This document shows, piece by piece, positions 8,724 to 17,052 of a stretch of DNA of 29,034 nucleotides. The translations under genes were made by a program, and so were the position numbers. A model generated the notes under the pieces. The model made no database searches. It saw nothing but the letters and a program-made list of their open reading frames with translations, and had not been told where the DNA came from. The stretch is taken from the NCBI GenBank assembly GCA_002340255.1, contig DDLS01000170.1:1-29034 (forward strand), given 5' to 3'. The stretch comes from Cyanobacteria bacterium UBA2566. Lineage in GTDB: Bacteria > Cyanobacteriota > Cyanobacteriia > Cyanobacteriales > Desertifilaceae. How positions within the stretch are numbered: position 1 is the stretch's first letter; the number at the start of each line of letters is the position of its first letter.

Positions 8724-9347
8724 AGGATTTTTCCTGGACTCCATAGCCCAATGAATGCGTGCGCGAATACTTGGCTCTTCTTCCTGGTGGGTAAGCTGCT
8801 GGAAGTGATTGAAGATCGGTTCGTGGAGGTTTGGATCGACTGTTTCACTCAGAGAGCCTAACCCGACAACGGCGGCATAGCGCACGACCCATTCTGGATC
8901 TGCGGTAACTTGAAATAGGGTTTTCATGACCTGTTGTTGAGCAGCAGCTACTTCAGCAGAAGGCATTTTGTACCATTGGATCGTACCGAGTCCCCTGGCA
9001 GCTCCGCGACGGACACTCATCGAGAAGTCGTTCACAGCAGCGTCGAGGAGAGTTTCTAAGGCTTGAGGATGGCCAATTCCAGCCAGGGCACGAATCGCCC
9101 AAGCTCGCCCCCCGTAGTTATAGTCATCAAGAAGTTCCAACAGGTCATTGACAGCTAAATCTCCGAGGGCAATTAAGCCATCAACAGCGGCAACGGCGGC
9201 TCCAGGGTTGTTGAAACTGAGGACTTGAATGAGGGTAGGGGCAGCTTCAGTGATTTGGGCAGCAGCGAGCTGTTCGACGGCATCAACCAGGGTATCGGAA
9301 GAGTCGGCTTTGTCAACGGCTTCTAGAAGGCTGGATAGAGGGGACAT
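8709..9347 (-). CDS. cpcF: Phycocyanobilin lyase subunit CpcF
   Basis: 212 aa, the usual CpcF length. HEAT/PBS-lyase repeats run through the whole protein, with AWAIRALAGIGHPQALETLL and VRRGAARGLGTIQW as characteristic helices. CpcF forms a heterodimer with CpcE that attaches phycocyanobilin to Cys84 of CpcA and can also remove it. It is the last gene of cpcBAEF, 51 nt after cpcE across an AT-rich repeat. No Shine-Dalgarno sequence is visible before the ATG. The final residues VGAG come from a dispersed repeat, so the C-terminus may have been changed by its insertion. Confidence 0.9.
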   Translation of the reverse strand: MSPLSSLLEAVDKADSSDTLVDAVEQLAAAQITEAAPTLIQVLSFNNPGAAVAAVDGLIALGDLAVNDLLELLDDYNYGGRAWAIRALAGIGHPQALETLLDAAVNDFSMSVRRGAARGLGTIQWYKMPSAEVAAAQQQVMKTLFQVTADPEWVVRYAAVVGLGSLSETVDPNLHEPIFNHFQQLTHQEEEPSIRARIHWAMESRKNPVGAG

Positions 9348-9354
9348 TTCAATT

Positions 9355-9383
9355 AAAAATGAGAAATTTAAAAATGAGAAATT
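9355..9383. repeat. AT-rich direct repeat between cpcE and cpcF
   Basis: AAAAATGAGAAATT occurs twice in tandem (9355-9368 and 9370-9383), followed by a looser third AGAAATTAAAAATT. It fills the cpcE-cpcF gap and displaces any normal ribosome binding site of cpcF, which may lower its translation or make it depend on the upstream gene. Confidence 0.7.
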
Positions 9384-9398
9384 AGAAATTAAAAATTG

Positions 9399-10241
9399 TT
9401 AGAGCAAAGAGTCCATGAGTATCATGAGGTCGATCGCCGTTTGGCTCGGAGACTCTTGAGAATCGCTGGCTTGGAGATGATGCTCTAAGAGTCCTTTGAG
9501 GGAAATGAGTTTGAGGCTATTTTCGGCTAGGGTTTGGGAGATCGCCTCAGCAGCAGGTAAATAACCGATCGCGCCTAAATCGGACAGAACCGCGCGGCGC
9601 AGTTGGAGTTTATCTCCTTGCAGGGCAGCCACCAGGCGATCGCCATATTTCCGGTCTCCCGTTAACTGATAGAGGGCACGGGCAGCTCCGTATTGTTCGA
9701 TTGCTAAGGGATGATTGAGAAAGGGTTCAATGTAGGGAATGGCTGCTTTCACCCCTAAAATTCCCAGGGTTTCGATTGTGGCATTGTAGGGTTGAGCCAG
9801 ATGGGGACAACCGGGAATGGGTTGAGCTGCCTCTAGTCCACCTTCGAGCAGGTTTAAAAGTTCTGGAATAGCCGCGTCAAAGTGGCCCAGATCGAGATCT
9901 TCTCCAAGTTCTCCTAGGGCTTGGGCTGCTGTTTCCCGGACATAGAAATCCGGGCAATGGAGGCATTCTACCAATGCCGGAACGACCCTCGGTTCCGCCA
10001 GTTTACCCAGGGCACGGGCGGCATTGCGTCGTAGAGCATAGCCCCCTTCTGGAGTGCGATCGCTTTCATCTTCTAAAGCCGCCACCAGGGCATCAATGGC
10101 TTCCGGTTCTTTGACTCGAAACCGTCCCAGCCACCAAGCCGCATAATATCGTTCTCCTTGGTCTCCCTGGAGTAAATTCGTAATGGCTTGGTCTACCGTC
10201 AGTTGAGGTGCTTCAGAACTTGATGAGGGGGCATTAATCAT
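9399..10241 (-). CDS. cpcE: Phycocyanobilin lyase subunit CpcE
   Basis: 280 aa from the ATG at 10241, close to the usual CpcE length. An in-frame GTG at 10274 would add 11 hydrophobic residues and looks less likely. Features typical of CpcE are QGERYYAAWWLGRFRVKE near the N-terminus and HEAT repeats such as ALRRNAARALGKLAEPRVVP and FYVRETAAQALGELGED. With CpcF it ligates phycocyanobilin to CpcA Cys84. It follows cpcA after a strong stem-loop, with no linker genes (cpcC, cpcD) between, which departs from the common cpcBACDEF order. Expression is probably by partial read-through from the cpcBA promoter. Confidence 0.93.
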   Translation of the reverse strand: MINAPSSSSEAPQLTVDQAITNLLQGDQGERYYAAWWLGRFRVKEPEAIDALVAALEDESDRTPEGGYALRRNAARALGKLAEPRVVPALVECLHCPDFYVRETAAQALGELGEDLDLGHFDAAIPELLNLLEGGLEAAQPIPGCPHLAQPYNATIETLGILGVKAAIPYIEPFLNHPLAIEQYGAARALYQLTGDRKYGDRLVAALQGDKLQLRRAVLSDLGAIGYLPAAEAISQTLAENSLKLISLKGLLEHHLQASDSQESPSQTAIDLMILMDSLL

Positions 10242-10280
10242 GGCCAGGGATAGAAACACAAGACATTTAAACACAACTGT

Positions 10281-10337
10281 GCCCGGAACTCTAAACAGAT
10301 GTCAGCTTTCGACATTCACCTGTCTAAAGTTCCGGGC
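10281..10337 (-). promoter_or_regulatory. Intercistronic stem-loop between cpcA and cpcE
   Basis: GCCCGGAACT (10281-10290) pairs perfectly with AGTTCCGGGC (10328-10337). Inside this 10-bp stem, ACAG/CTGT (10295-10298 / 10320-10323) and ATGTC/GACAT (10299-10303 / 10311-10315) pair as well. No T-run follows on the minus strand. It therefore looks like an RNA stabiliser or attenuator that keeps cpcBA mRNA abundant relative to the lyase genes, and not a full terminator. Confidence 0.75.
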
Positions 10338-10356
10338 CCTATTGCTTCAGCGATGA

Positions 10357-10845
10357 CTAGCTTAAAGCATTGATGGCATAGTCAATGTAGCCGTTAGCAG
10401 CAGTAGCACCATTTCCGGTTAAACCGTGGTTAGCTTTGATGTATTTCAGAGCTTCGATGTACCAACTGGGGGACAATTCAAAAGTCCGGTTGATTTCATC
10501 GATACCAGCAATCAGATACTCATCCATGGGGCCAGTACCATTAGCGATTAAGCAGTAAGTAATCATCCGCAGGTAGTAACCAATGTCACGGGCACACTTG
10601 TCTTTACCCCGTTGATCGGCAGCATAGTTGGGGCCTTGCATTTGGGTGGTATAAGGGAATTTGTTATACACCGCTTGAGCGGCTCCGTTGATGAGCTGAT
10701 CTTTCTTTTGGGTTAAGGCTTTAGCAGCAGCAATGAAATCACCAGCTTTTTGGAAACTACCAAAGGCGGCTTGGATTTCGGTGTTGCTTAGAAAGCGACC
10801 TTGGGAGTCAGCAGCAGCAACTGCTTCAGTCAGAGGGGTTTTCAT
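10357..10845 (-). CDS. cpcA: C-phycocyanin alpha subunit
   Basis: 162 aa, the standard CpcA length, starting MKTPLTEAVAAADSQGRFLS. The bilin site is KDKCARDIGYYLR with Cys84, the target of CpcE/CpcF, and the RD motif that contacts the bilin nitrogens. The alpha-subunit features EYLIAGIDEINRTFELSPSW and the GYIDYAINALS end are intact. It pairs with CpcB in the phycocyanin hexamers of the phycobilisome rods on the thylakoid surface. It lies 105 nt after cpcB and ends just before a strong stem-loop. The single Cys84 site implies one phycocyanobilin (or one phycoerythrobilin-type pigment in R-PC forms). Confidence 0.98.
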   Translation of the reverse strand: MKTPLTEAVAAADSQGRFLSNTEIQAAFGSFQKAGDFIAAAKALTQKKDQLINGAAQAVYNKFPYTTQMQGPNYAADQRGKDKCARDIGYYLRMITYCLIANGTGPMDEYLIAGIDEINRTFELSPSWYIEALKYIKANHGLTGNGATAANGYIDYAINALS

Positions 10846-10950
10846 TGTTGATGTATCTTCCTACGAGTTGTTTTGCAAAAGTTTCAAAAATAGAAATTTT
10901 GAAGCAGAATCAAGACCGAATGGGAGCTATGAAATTCCCAATGGTGAAAT

Positions 10951-11469
10951 TTAGCCTACTGAACCAGCAGCTTTATCGAAGTATCCAGCAATTTCGGATA
11001 CTAGGGCAGAGCAATCGCCAGGGGTGATTCCATTGCGGTCGTTAACAATAGCGATCGCAGCATCTTTCATTTTGCCTACGCCTACAGCTACGGAAGTACC
11101 AGGAGTTCCTAGAGCTTGGTAGGTTTCACGCAGACCATTGAGACAACGATCTTCGAGAACGCTGGCATCTCCAGTGAAGACAGCGTAGGTTACATAACGC
11201 AGGATGATTTCCATATCGCGCAAGCAAGCAGCCATGCGACGGCTGGTGTAAGCGTTTCCACCAGGAGCGATGAGCTGGGGTTGTTCAGCAAATAAGGAAC
11301 GAGCTGCACTAGCAACAATCGTAGAAGCGTTTCCGGTAATCCGGTTAACGGCATCCATGCGTTTGTTACCATCAGCAACCATGGCGCTTAGGGCATCAAG
11401 TTGGCCATCGGTCAGGTATTCGCCTCTAGCATCAGCCTGAGAAACCACCTTTGTGAATGCATCGAACAT
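10951..11469 (-). CDS. cpcB: C-phycocyanin beta subunit
   Basis: 172 aa, the standard CpcB length. Both bilin cysteines are present: Cys82 in RMAACLRDMEIILRYVTYA and Cys153 in PGDCSALVSEIAGYF. Asn72 in APGGNAYTSRR is the residue methylated by CpcM. CpeS/CpcS-type lyases serve Cys82 and CpcT/CpeT-type lyases serve Cys153, and family members of both lie at 18.7-24.2 kb. A GGAG ribosome site lies about 10 nt before the ATG. It is the first gene of cpcBAEF, with a 475-nt upstream gap, and its coding is very close to the family consensus. Confidence 0.98.
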   Translation of the reverse strand: MFDAFTKVVSQADARGEYLTDGQLDALSAMVADGNKRMDAVNRITGNASTIVASAARSLFAEQPQLIAPGGNAYTSRRMAACLRDMEIILRYVTYAVFTGDASVLEDRCLNGLRETYQALGTPGTSVAVGVGKMKDAAIAIVNDRNGITPGDCSALVSEIAGYFDKAAGSVG

Positions 11470-11944
11470 TGACTAAATCTCCTATTTAAGTAGGTCTAGA
11501 TTCTGGTTACAGAATCGGTTCAACAAGTGCAAGCTGGTCAAGCTACCCGGAAAGACTTGAACAACAGATCCAAAACCATAACTTGGGATTCTCGATTCAG
11601 TTTACCTGAGTTCAGGTTTAAGTCCACACTCTCAGACCTTTTTGAATAATCTGAGAAGCTTGGGGCTTTGGATGAGAAAGTCAAAAAGCACTGGAAACCT
11701 ATGCTTGGGTTTTGGTTGGCCTGTTATTTTAGCCCTCCACTTAACTCTTATACAATGTTGTTGGGTCTTAATTTGTTACATATTATTAAGATTTTAATCT
11801 CTGCTATCAAACACCAAAAACTGGCACCCGATCCTTCGAGGAATGCCTGTACAATTCGGTTTTGCCGAACTCCTGGGGTATCGACAGACAAGCCTAATCG
11901 ATCTGATGCTCCTGGCTGGGTCTTTATTCTTCTGAAATTGGGGG
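11470..11944 (-). promoter_or_regulatory. cpcB promoter and leader region
   Basis: This 475-nt stretch has no credible gene; a 119-aa plus-strand ORF here has no protein-like features. Two inverted repeats would lie in the cpc leader: ACCTGA/TCAGGT (11604-11609 / 11612-11617) and TCTCAGA/TCTGAGA (11630-11636 / 11650-11656). A TATAAG hexamer on the minus strand near 11750 is a possible -10, but no good -35 is seen, which would fit an activator-dependent promoter. A GGAG site precedes cpcB. The long leader fits the light- and nutrient-regulated cpc operons known from other cyanobacteria. Confidence 0.5.
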
Positions 11945-12691
11945 TTAATGGGGTAAATTTCGTTCTAAATCAAACAGAAAACCATGGATATACTCCTCCG
12001 TCCACTCCGGGCCATAAAACCGGGTAAACATTCCCCTGGCAGGATCTTTTTCTGCTCGATAGCGAATGTATCTCAACTGAGCTTGTTGGATTTTTAGCAA
12101 GTCTTCTTCGCCATTGATGGGTTGAGCCTCTTTCACAAAGGTGACGTAAGCAGCCAAGTAGTCCTCAAATGCCGCCAATACTCGCTCTTCAACCACCTCT
12201 GTTTTTTGAGGACGAGTCCATAAAAAAGCGGGGGAGAAAAAGGGTTGTGCTTCTTCCGGAAAGTCTCCCCCCCAAGGTAGATGCTCTTGATGAGTTTTAA
12301 AGAGGGGCAAAATGGGTTTAGTGTATTTTTCCTGATAGGAGGGATCATCCCGAAATAGGGGCTGCATGTCCAAGGCAATCAAATGGCCTCCCGGTAAGGT
12401 GACTAAATCCGCGCCAAAAAACGGTAAGTCGTAGTTGAGATGGGGAAAAATGACAAAATTGAGAACCTGTAGGGCTTCTCCTCCTTGGACATGAGCGGCG
12501 CGAATTTGACGCAGTTTGTCCGTTTGAAAGGCTTTGCTGGTAGTCAGTACCTCGGATTGACGCTGTCCTTTACCCACCGTAGCTTGTTTGGATTCAAAGC
12601 CTTGGGGAATGGGATAGGGTTCTAGGTCTAGGTGTTCTTCCAGATAGGCGATCGCACGATCTAAAAACGGTTGATATAAAGTACTCACCAT
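11945..12691 (-). CDS. pebB: Phycoerythrobilin:ferredoxin oxidoreductase PebB
   Basis: 248 aa, ferredoxin-dependent bilin reductase family. Family blocks include FVIFPHLNYDLPFFGADLV, an ALDMQPLF substrate-pocket strand and the C-terminal RFYGPEWTEEYIHGFLFDLE, which is PebB-like. PebB reduces 15,16-dihydrobiliverdin to 3Z-phycoerythrobilin in the cytoplasm, taking its substrate from PebA by close contact. It lies 47 nt after pebA, clearly in one operon, and is followed by the cpc operon on the same strand. Assignment to PebB over PcyA rests on the tandem arrangement with PebA and on the C-terminal block. Confidence 0.9.
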   Translation of the reverse strand: MVSTLYQPFLDRAIAYLEEHLDLEPYPIPQGFESKQATVGKGQRQSEVLTTSKAFQTDKLRQIRAAHVQGGEALQVLNFVIFPHLNYDLPFFGADLVTLPGGHLIALDMQPLFRDDPSYQEKYTKPILPLFKTHQEHLPWGGDFPEEAQPFFSPAFLWTRPQKTEVVEERVLAAFEDYLAAYVTFVKEAQPINGEEDLLKIQQAQLRYIRYRAEKDPARGMFTRFYGPEWTEEYIHGFLFDLERNLPH

Positions 12692-12738
12692 AGGAGTTGC
12701 CTCGATTTCATACTCTTCTGTTTGGGCTTCCTACCTGT

Positions 12739-13485
12739 TTATTGGGCACTCACCGCTAAAGGCTTTGCTTCAGAGAACAAAAACTCATACAAAAACTGCT
12801 CTGACCATTCATGGCCAAAGTAGCTACTAAATAAGCCTGATGCGGGGTCGCGATCGGCGCTATACTGATCGTAATCCCGTTGGGCGCTGCGAATTCTTTC
12901 GATTTCTGTCGGATCGGTTGACGGTTTAGCCTTGCCGAGTAACTCCCAATAGAGATTTAAGTAATCTTTATAGGCTTCAAACACCTCAGTTTTTACCGTT
13001 TCGGTATCCGTTTTAGCAAACAAGAGATATTGGGAGAAATATTGATTAGCATCATAAAACTTCATCTCTAAATTTTGCGCTAAATCACTGTAGCGATCGC
13101 GCACTTCTTTCATCGGTTCAATATACTCTTTTAAGTAGTCTGGATCGCGAAAGAGGGGCTGAAAATCCATCACCACTAAATTTTTCTTAGATTTCCCAAA
13201 CGAGAGAAAATCAATTCCTAGCAGCGGTAAATCATACTCGTAACTGGGATAAATTACACTATTAAAAACCTGAGACGCTTCACCCCCATCAATATAAGTG
13301 TAGCGAATTTTTCGCAGTTCCGGGCTTTGATAACACCAACTTTGAATCGTTGCCGGATGCTTACCACGAGTACTCACCTGACGTTCTAGACCTGGGGGAA
13401 TCGGTTGACTTTGTAAATCAAACCGCTCAAATAACTCCTGTTCTAAAAAATCCATAAAAGGTTTATACATAAGATCCGGACTCAT
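12739..13485 (-). CDS. pebA: 15,16-dihydrobiliverdin:ferredoxin oxidoreductase PebA
   Basis: 248 aa, ferredoxin-dependent bilin reductase family, with SVIYPSYEYDLPLLGIDFLS, VVMDFQPLFRDPDYL and the end block SYFGHEWSEQFLYEFLF characteristic of PebA. PebA reduces the 15,16 double bond of biliverdin IX-alpha, the first committed step to phycoerythrobilin. It is first in a pebAB operon that starts from a 174-nt divergent region shared with the MscS gene. In that gap, 13574-13593 is an imperfect palindrome (AAGGT..ACCTT) that may be an operator. The presence of pebAB means the strain makes phycoerythrobilin, although no phycoerythrin subunit gene is in view. Confidence 0.92.
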   Translation of the reverse strand: MSPDLMYKPFMDFLEQELFERFDLQSQPIPPGLERQVSTRGKHPATIQSWCYQSPELRKIRYTYIDGGEASQVFNSVIYPSYEYDLPLLGIDFLSFGKSKKNLVVMDFQPLFRDPDYLKEYIEPMKEVRDRYSDLAQNLEMKFYDANQYFSQYLLFAKTDTETVKTEVFEAYKDYLNLYWELLGKAKPSTDPTEIERIRSAQRDYDQYSADRDPASGLFSSYFGHEWSEQFLYEFLFSEAKPLAVSAQ

Positions 13486-13659
13486 TACACAACTGTTAAA
13501 CCTTAAGCGTAAAACAACTCAACCAACTCTGTCTCCCCTACGATCCACAAAGACACAATCCTTAACACTTCTGAAGGTCTCAGGAGATACCTTGCCCCTC
13601 CAGAGCGATCTATGTACCATGATCAAAGTTATCTGTCGATCATCAATTGAGTCTCGATC

Positions 13660-15630
13660 ATGCGCCCTATCCGGCTCTTCTCTCTCATTCAAACCTTTTT
13701 CAGAATCTGGAAGGGCATTCTAGGAGTTTGTCTTATTACCATCATTGTATCTGGACTCTTTAGTTCTCCAGCCTTCAGTCAGATCTCCATCTTCCCTACA
13801 TCAGATCCCGAACAATCACCCTCTACTCTGGGCTGGAATATCAATCAAATGTATGATTGTGGCAACATTTTATGTAGTCCAGTGTACTTAGACGGCCAAT
13901 TCTTGTTTGCTGTAACTTCTTTGCCAGAAAATCAGCTCAAGAGTGGAGATCAATACATTCTTTCAGCAGAAGAACGATCTAAAAACATTCAAAATACCCT
14001 CTATAAAATTATTCACTCTAAACAAGACTATGACCAACAACAGGTAAAAGAGAATGGGACTTATGCTTCGTCTCCCATTAAAATAGAGGTCGGTTTTTTG
14101 TTTGGTCAAACCGTGGTTTTTTTGCCCGATCAAGAGGGTTTGGTCTCTCGCAAAATCGTAACCATAACTGAACTCGATGCTCGCTACTCAGAGCAACAAA
14201 TCTCTGGCTTAGCAGAAGAATGGAAAAGCATTATTGAGCAACAACTCAAAAAATCGATATACGAACGTCAAAAATTATTACAGTCTCCCTTTGAACCCCT
14301 CAGAAAGATAGTCCAGCGACTGCTATGGATTATCTTTATTAGCATCTCTGTTTATGCCATCTATCGATTAGTGAAAGCTTGGGATCGTAAACTACGGCGC
14401 ACTCTTGAAGAACTCGATCGTAGTATCCAATTGAATCCAAAATCGGTCTCATCAGAACCGATAAAATCTGGGGCTACTGAGATCGATGGAAACGCTCAAA
14501 AATCACCTTTCTCTGAACAATTAGAATGGATCTTAAAAGAGGATATGAAACTGCCTATCTTTTGGCAGCAAATCAATACCACCACGACCCAATTAGAATC
14601 CATGTTGCACGCTTTACCTCAATTATTGCTTCAGCGCCGCACATTAATCAAACAACAGCGTAACTTCCTTAACTTAATTTTGCAATTGCTCTTAGCCGCA
14701 CAATTTCTGATTTGGGCTTGGGGAGCAGCAGCGTTAGTCAATACCTATCCCCAAACTCGTAACTATCAACATTTCTTTGTGCAATTGAGTCTGAGTTTAC
14801 CTCTGGTATGGGTTACGATCATTATCATCAATAAACTGGGGGATTTTTTGATTGAATGGTCTCTAAGTCGATGGGCTAGATATTCGGCACGCCAGGAATC
14901 AAGTTCTTCTTCTCGGTATGCCTTAAGATCTAATACTTATGCAACAGCTCTTACCCAACTAACAACCTTTATCTTTGTGACTATTGGTTTGCTTATGACT
15001 TTGCGGATATTAGGTTTTTCTCCGGCCATACTGGCTAGTTTTGGGGTGATTGCGGTAGCGCTGAGTTGGTTTTCTCAAAACACACTTCAAGATTTGCTCA
15101 ATGGTGCGCTGATTCTCTGGAATGACCGTTATGCGGTTGGAGATGTGGTGGATATTAACGGGGTGGGTGGACTGGTGGAAAAGTTGAATTTGTATCTAAC
15201 TCAGTTGCGGAATTTGGATGGAGAAGCGATTACGATTCCCAATGGCTCGGTGGGTATAGTCCGCAATATGACGAAGGATTGGTCGCGGGTCAATTTTAGT
15301 GTTGTGATTGCCTATGATGCGGATTTAAATCGGGCGATGGAATTAATTGAACAAACTGCCGCAGCGATGAGACAAGAACCGGGGTGGGATACTCTCATGA
15401 CGGAGGATTTACAAATGCTGGGGGTGGATGAATTGTCTCACCAAGGGGTTTTGATCCGTGCCCTAATCCGAACTCAACCGATTAAACAATGGGATGTGGC
15501 TCGTGAGTTTCGTCGGCGACTGAAATTAGTTTTTGAACAAGAAGGAATTGGCATTGGAGTGCCTCAACAAGTCTTTCGAGTTCAGAATCATTCGTCTTTA
15601 TTTTCTTTAGGGATACAACCAAAGGAATAA
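13660..15630 (+). CDS. MscS-family mechanosensitive channel
   Basis: 656 aa. An N-terminal hydrophobic segment (about 17-45, ending in PAFSQ) looks like a signal peptide and is followed by a roughly 180-residue periplasmic region. A transmembrane helix lies near 225-240. After a charged loop come four more membrane segments between about 335 and 475. The pore helix and beta-domain are classic MscS: ASFGVIAVALSWFSQNTLQD, LNGALILWNDRYAVGDVVDI and ITIPNGSV. It probably releases solutes on hypo-osmotic shock or modulates ion flux. The start codon overlaps the second of two TCGATCAT direct repeats (13636-13643 and 13654-13661), and no Shine-Dalgarno sequence is visible. The gene is divergent from pebAB. 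Confidence 0.9.
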   Translation: MRPIRLFSLIQTFFRIWKGILGVCLITIIVSGLFSSPAFSQISIFPTSDPEQSPSTLGWNINQMYDCGNILCSPVYLDGQFLFAVTSLPENQLKSGDQYILSAEERSKNIQNTLYKIIHSKQDYDQQQVKENGTYASSPIKIEVGFLFGQTVVFLPDQEGLVSRKIVTITELDARYSEQQISGLAEEWKSIIEQQLKKSIYERQKLLQSPFEPLRKIVQRLLWIIFISISVYAIYRLVKAWDRKLRRTLEELDRSIQLNPKSVSSEPIKSGATEIDGNAQKSPFSEQLEWILKEDMKLPIFWQQINTTTTQLESMLHALPQLLLQRRTLIKQQRNFLNLILQLLLAAQFLIWAWGAAALVNTYPQTRNYQHFFVQLSLSLPLVWVTIIIINKLGDFLIEWSLSRWARYSARQESSSSSRYALRSNTYATALTQLTTFIFVTIGLLMTLRILGFSPAILASFGVIAVALSWFSQNTLQDLLNGALILWNDRYAVGDVVDINGVGGLVEKLNLYLTQLRNLDGEAITIPNGSVGIVRNMTKDWSRVNFSVVIAYDADLNRAMELIEQTAAAMRQEPGWDTLMTEDLQMLGVDELSHQGVLIRALIRTQPIKQWDVAREFRRRLKLVFEQEGIGIGVPQQVFRVQNHSSLFSLGIQPKE

Positions 15631-15781
15631 TCGATCGGTCTGAAATGAGAACTGATTCAAACGATCGCTCGCTCAAGCAGGAGAGGCTTTAGTCTGCTCA
15701 AGAAAGCGATCGCCCTGCTGACCAGGAGACCCTACTGATACATTACTCTCCTACTCTTTCAGCATCCTCGGTTGACATCCT

Positions 15782-15802
15782 CCCCTGGCTAAAGCCGAGG
15801 GG
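15782..15802 (-). repeat. Right-end hairpin of the IS element
   Basis: On the plus strand, CCCCTGGC pairs with GCCGAGGGG around a TAAA loop, with one bulged G. Such subterminal hairpins are recognised by TnpA at IS200/IS605 right ends, and in related elements the same RNA stretch forms the 3' end of the TnpB guide RNA. Confidence 0.75.
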
Positions 15803-15813
15803 ATTCCTAAACC

Positions 15814-16986
15814 TCACGATTTAGGTTTCTGTTTCTTTGCAGTTGCCTTCACAGATTTACTCTGCTCTGGTCTTACACTCGCTCCACAGACTGACACCGC
15901 AAGTCCTGCGGCCAAGATATTGCGACTGGCATTGATATCTCGGTCATGGTGTATTCCACACTTAGGGCATTCCCATTGCCGAACCTTCAACGGCATTTTT
16001 TCCACCACATGTCCACAATTACTACACCGTTTTGAACTCGGAAACCACCGGTCTATCTCGATATAGTTCCTGCCATACCATTGGCATTTGTACTCCAATT
16101 GTCGGGTGATCTCTCCCCAACTTGCATCAGATATCGCTTGTGCCAGCTTCCGGTTTTTGACCATATTCTTAACGGCTAAGTCCTCAACTACTACCGTTTG
16201 GTTTTCACGCACCAGTTGAGTTGTCAGCTTATGTAAATGGTCGCCTCGGGTATCGGTTATTTTCTGGTGAACTCTAGCCAGTTTTATTCTGGCCTTATAT
16301 CTATTGTTAGAACCTTTCTGTTTTCTCGATAAGCTTTTTTGAAGTCTCCTTAACTTACGGTAGTGTTTCTTTAGAGGTTTAGGATTAGTCACCTTATTCC
16401 CATCACTGGTAATTAACAAGCTACTAATTCCTAAATCAATACCTATTGCTTTATCGTTGACAGGCAATGGTTTAATGGTGGGGTCATCAAATCTAATGGA
16501 AATATGCCAACGTCCTGACCGATGGAGTTTTACTGTCACCGAACTGGGCACACAGCCCGATGGAATTTGACGAGACCAGCGAATGGCTAAGGGTTCTTTA
16601 CATTTAGCTAAATAAACTTGACCTTCTTTGAACTTAAAGGCCGATTTGGTAAATTCAGCGCTACCCCCAAGGTGTTTTTTCTTGAAGTTGGGATACTTAG
16701 CACATCCGGCAAAAAAGTTGGTAAATGCGCTTTGTAGATGCCTCAACCCTTGTTGCAAGGGGACACTACTCACGTCATTTAAGAAATCTAACTCTTCTCG
16801 TTTTTTCCAGGCGGTCAACAGTAAAGAGGTTTCTTTATATCCTACTCTTTCTTGCCGTTCATACCAAGCCTGAGTCCTTTCGTGGAGAGCTTTATTATAG
16901 ACCAGCCTTACGCAACCCAAAGTTCGCCGCAATAGCGACTCTTGCTCTGATGTTGGATAAAACCTATAGTTGAATGCTCTTTCCAT
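15814..16986 (-). CDS. tnpB: TnpB, RNA-guided nuclease of an IS200/IS605 element
   Basis: 390 aa, full length for TnpB. The N-terminal helix-turn-helix-type start (FNYRFYPTSEQESLLRRTLG) is intact. All three RuvC acidic residues are present: D184 in IGIDLG, E268 in VVVEDL and D350 in HDRDINASRNI. The zinc ribbon is C321-C324 and C340-C343 (CSNCG...CPKCG). TnpB uses an RNA from the element's right end to guide DNA cleavage at the donor site, which favours retention of the element. All catalytic residues are in place, so it should be active. The protein ends in a Lys-rich tail. Confidence 0.95.
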   Translation of the reverse strand: MERAFNYRFYPTSEQESLLRRTLGCVRLVYNKALHERTQAWYERQERVGYKETSLLLTAWKKREELDFLNDVSSVPLQQGLRHLQSAFTNFFAGCAKYPNFKKKHLGGSAEFTKSAFKFKEGQVYLAKCKEPLAIRWSRQIPSGCVPSSVTVKLHRSGRWHISIRFDDPTIKPLPVNDKAIGIDLGISSLLITSDGNKVTNPKPLKKHYRKLRRLQKSLSRKQKGSNNRYKARIKLARVHQKITDTRGDHLHKLTTQLVRENQTVVVEDLAVKNMVKNRKLAQAISDASWGEITRQLEYKCQWYGRNYIEIDRWFPSSKRCSNCGHVVEKMPLKVRQWECPKCGIHHDRDINASRNILAAGLAVSVCGASVRPEQSKSVKATAKKQKPKS

Positions 16987-17007
16987 AAAAGACTATTTGA
17001 CTATTAT

Positions 17008-17032
17008 TTACATTATAGCCCCTTCAATGTAA
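17008..17032. repeat. Perfect inverted repeat upstream of tnpB (probable left end)
   Basis: TTACATT (17008-17014) and AATGTAA (17026-17032) form a 7-bp perfect stem with an 11-nt loop, 21 nt upstream of the tnpB start. Its position matches the left-end hairpin of IS200/IS605 elements. It could instead be a promoter-proximal operator. Confidence 0.5.
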
Positions 17033-17052
17033 GACCGGCAAGTTAAAACATG

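Larger units (their letters stand above)
15772..17032 (-). mobile_element. tnpB-only IS200/IS605-type element (IS1341-like)
   Basis: The element contains an intact tnpB but no tnpA, so it would need a TnpA transposase acting in trans. The right end reads, on the minus strand, a hairpin followed by GGATGTCAA, matching the TCAA-type right cleavage site of IS200/IS605 elements. The left limit is set at a perfect inverted repeat (17008-17032) upstream of tnpB. That boundary is less certain. No target-site duplication is expected for this family. It separates the mscS gene from the second pigment block. Confidence 0.75.

Noticed and set aside
10242..10274. GTG at 10274 as the cpcE start
   Set aside because: It adds a hydrophobic 11-residue stretch not seen in CpcE; the ATG at 10241 gives the normal length, though neither has a clear ribosome site.
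11668..12027. 119-aa plus-strand ORF upstream of cpcB
   Set aside because: It overlaps pebB in antisense, has no protein-like domains, and occupies the cpc leader region.
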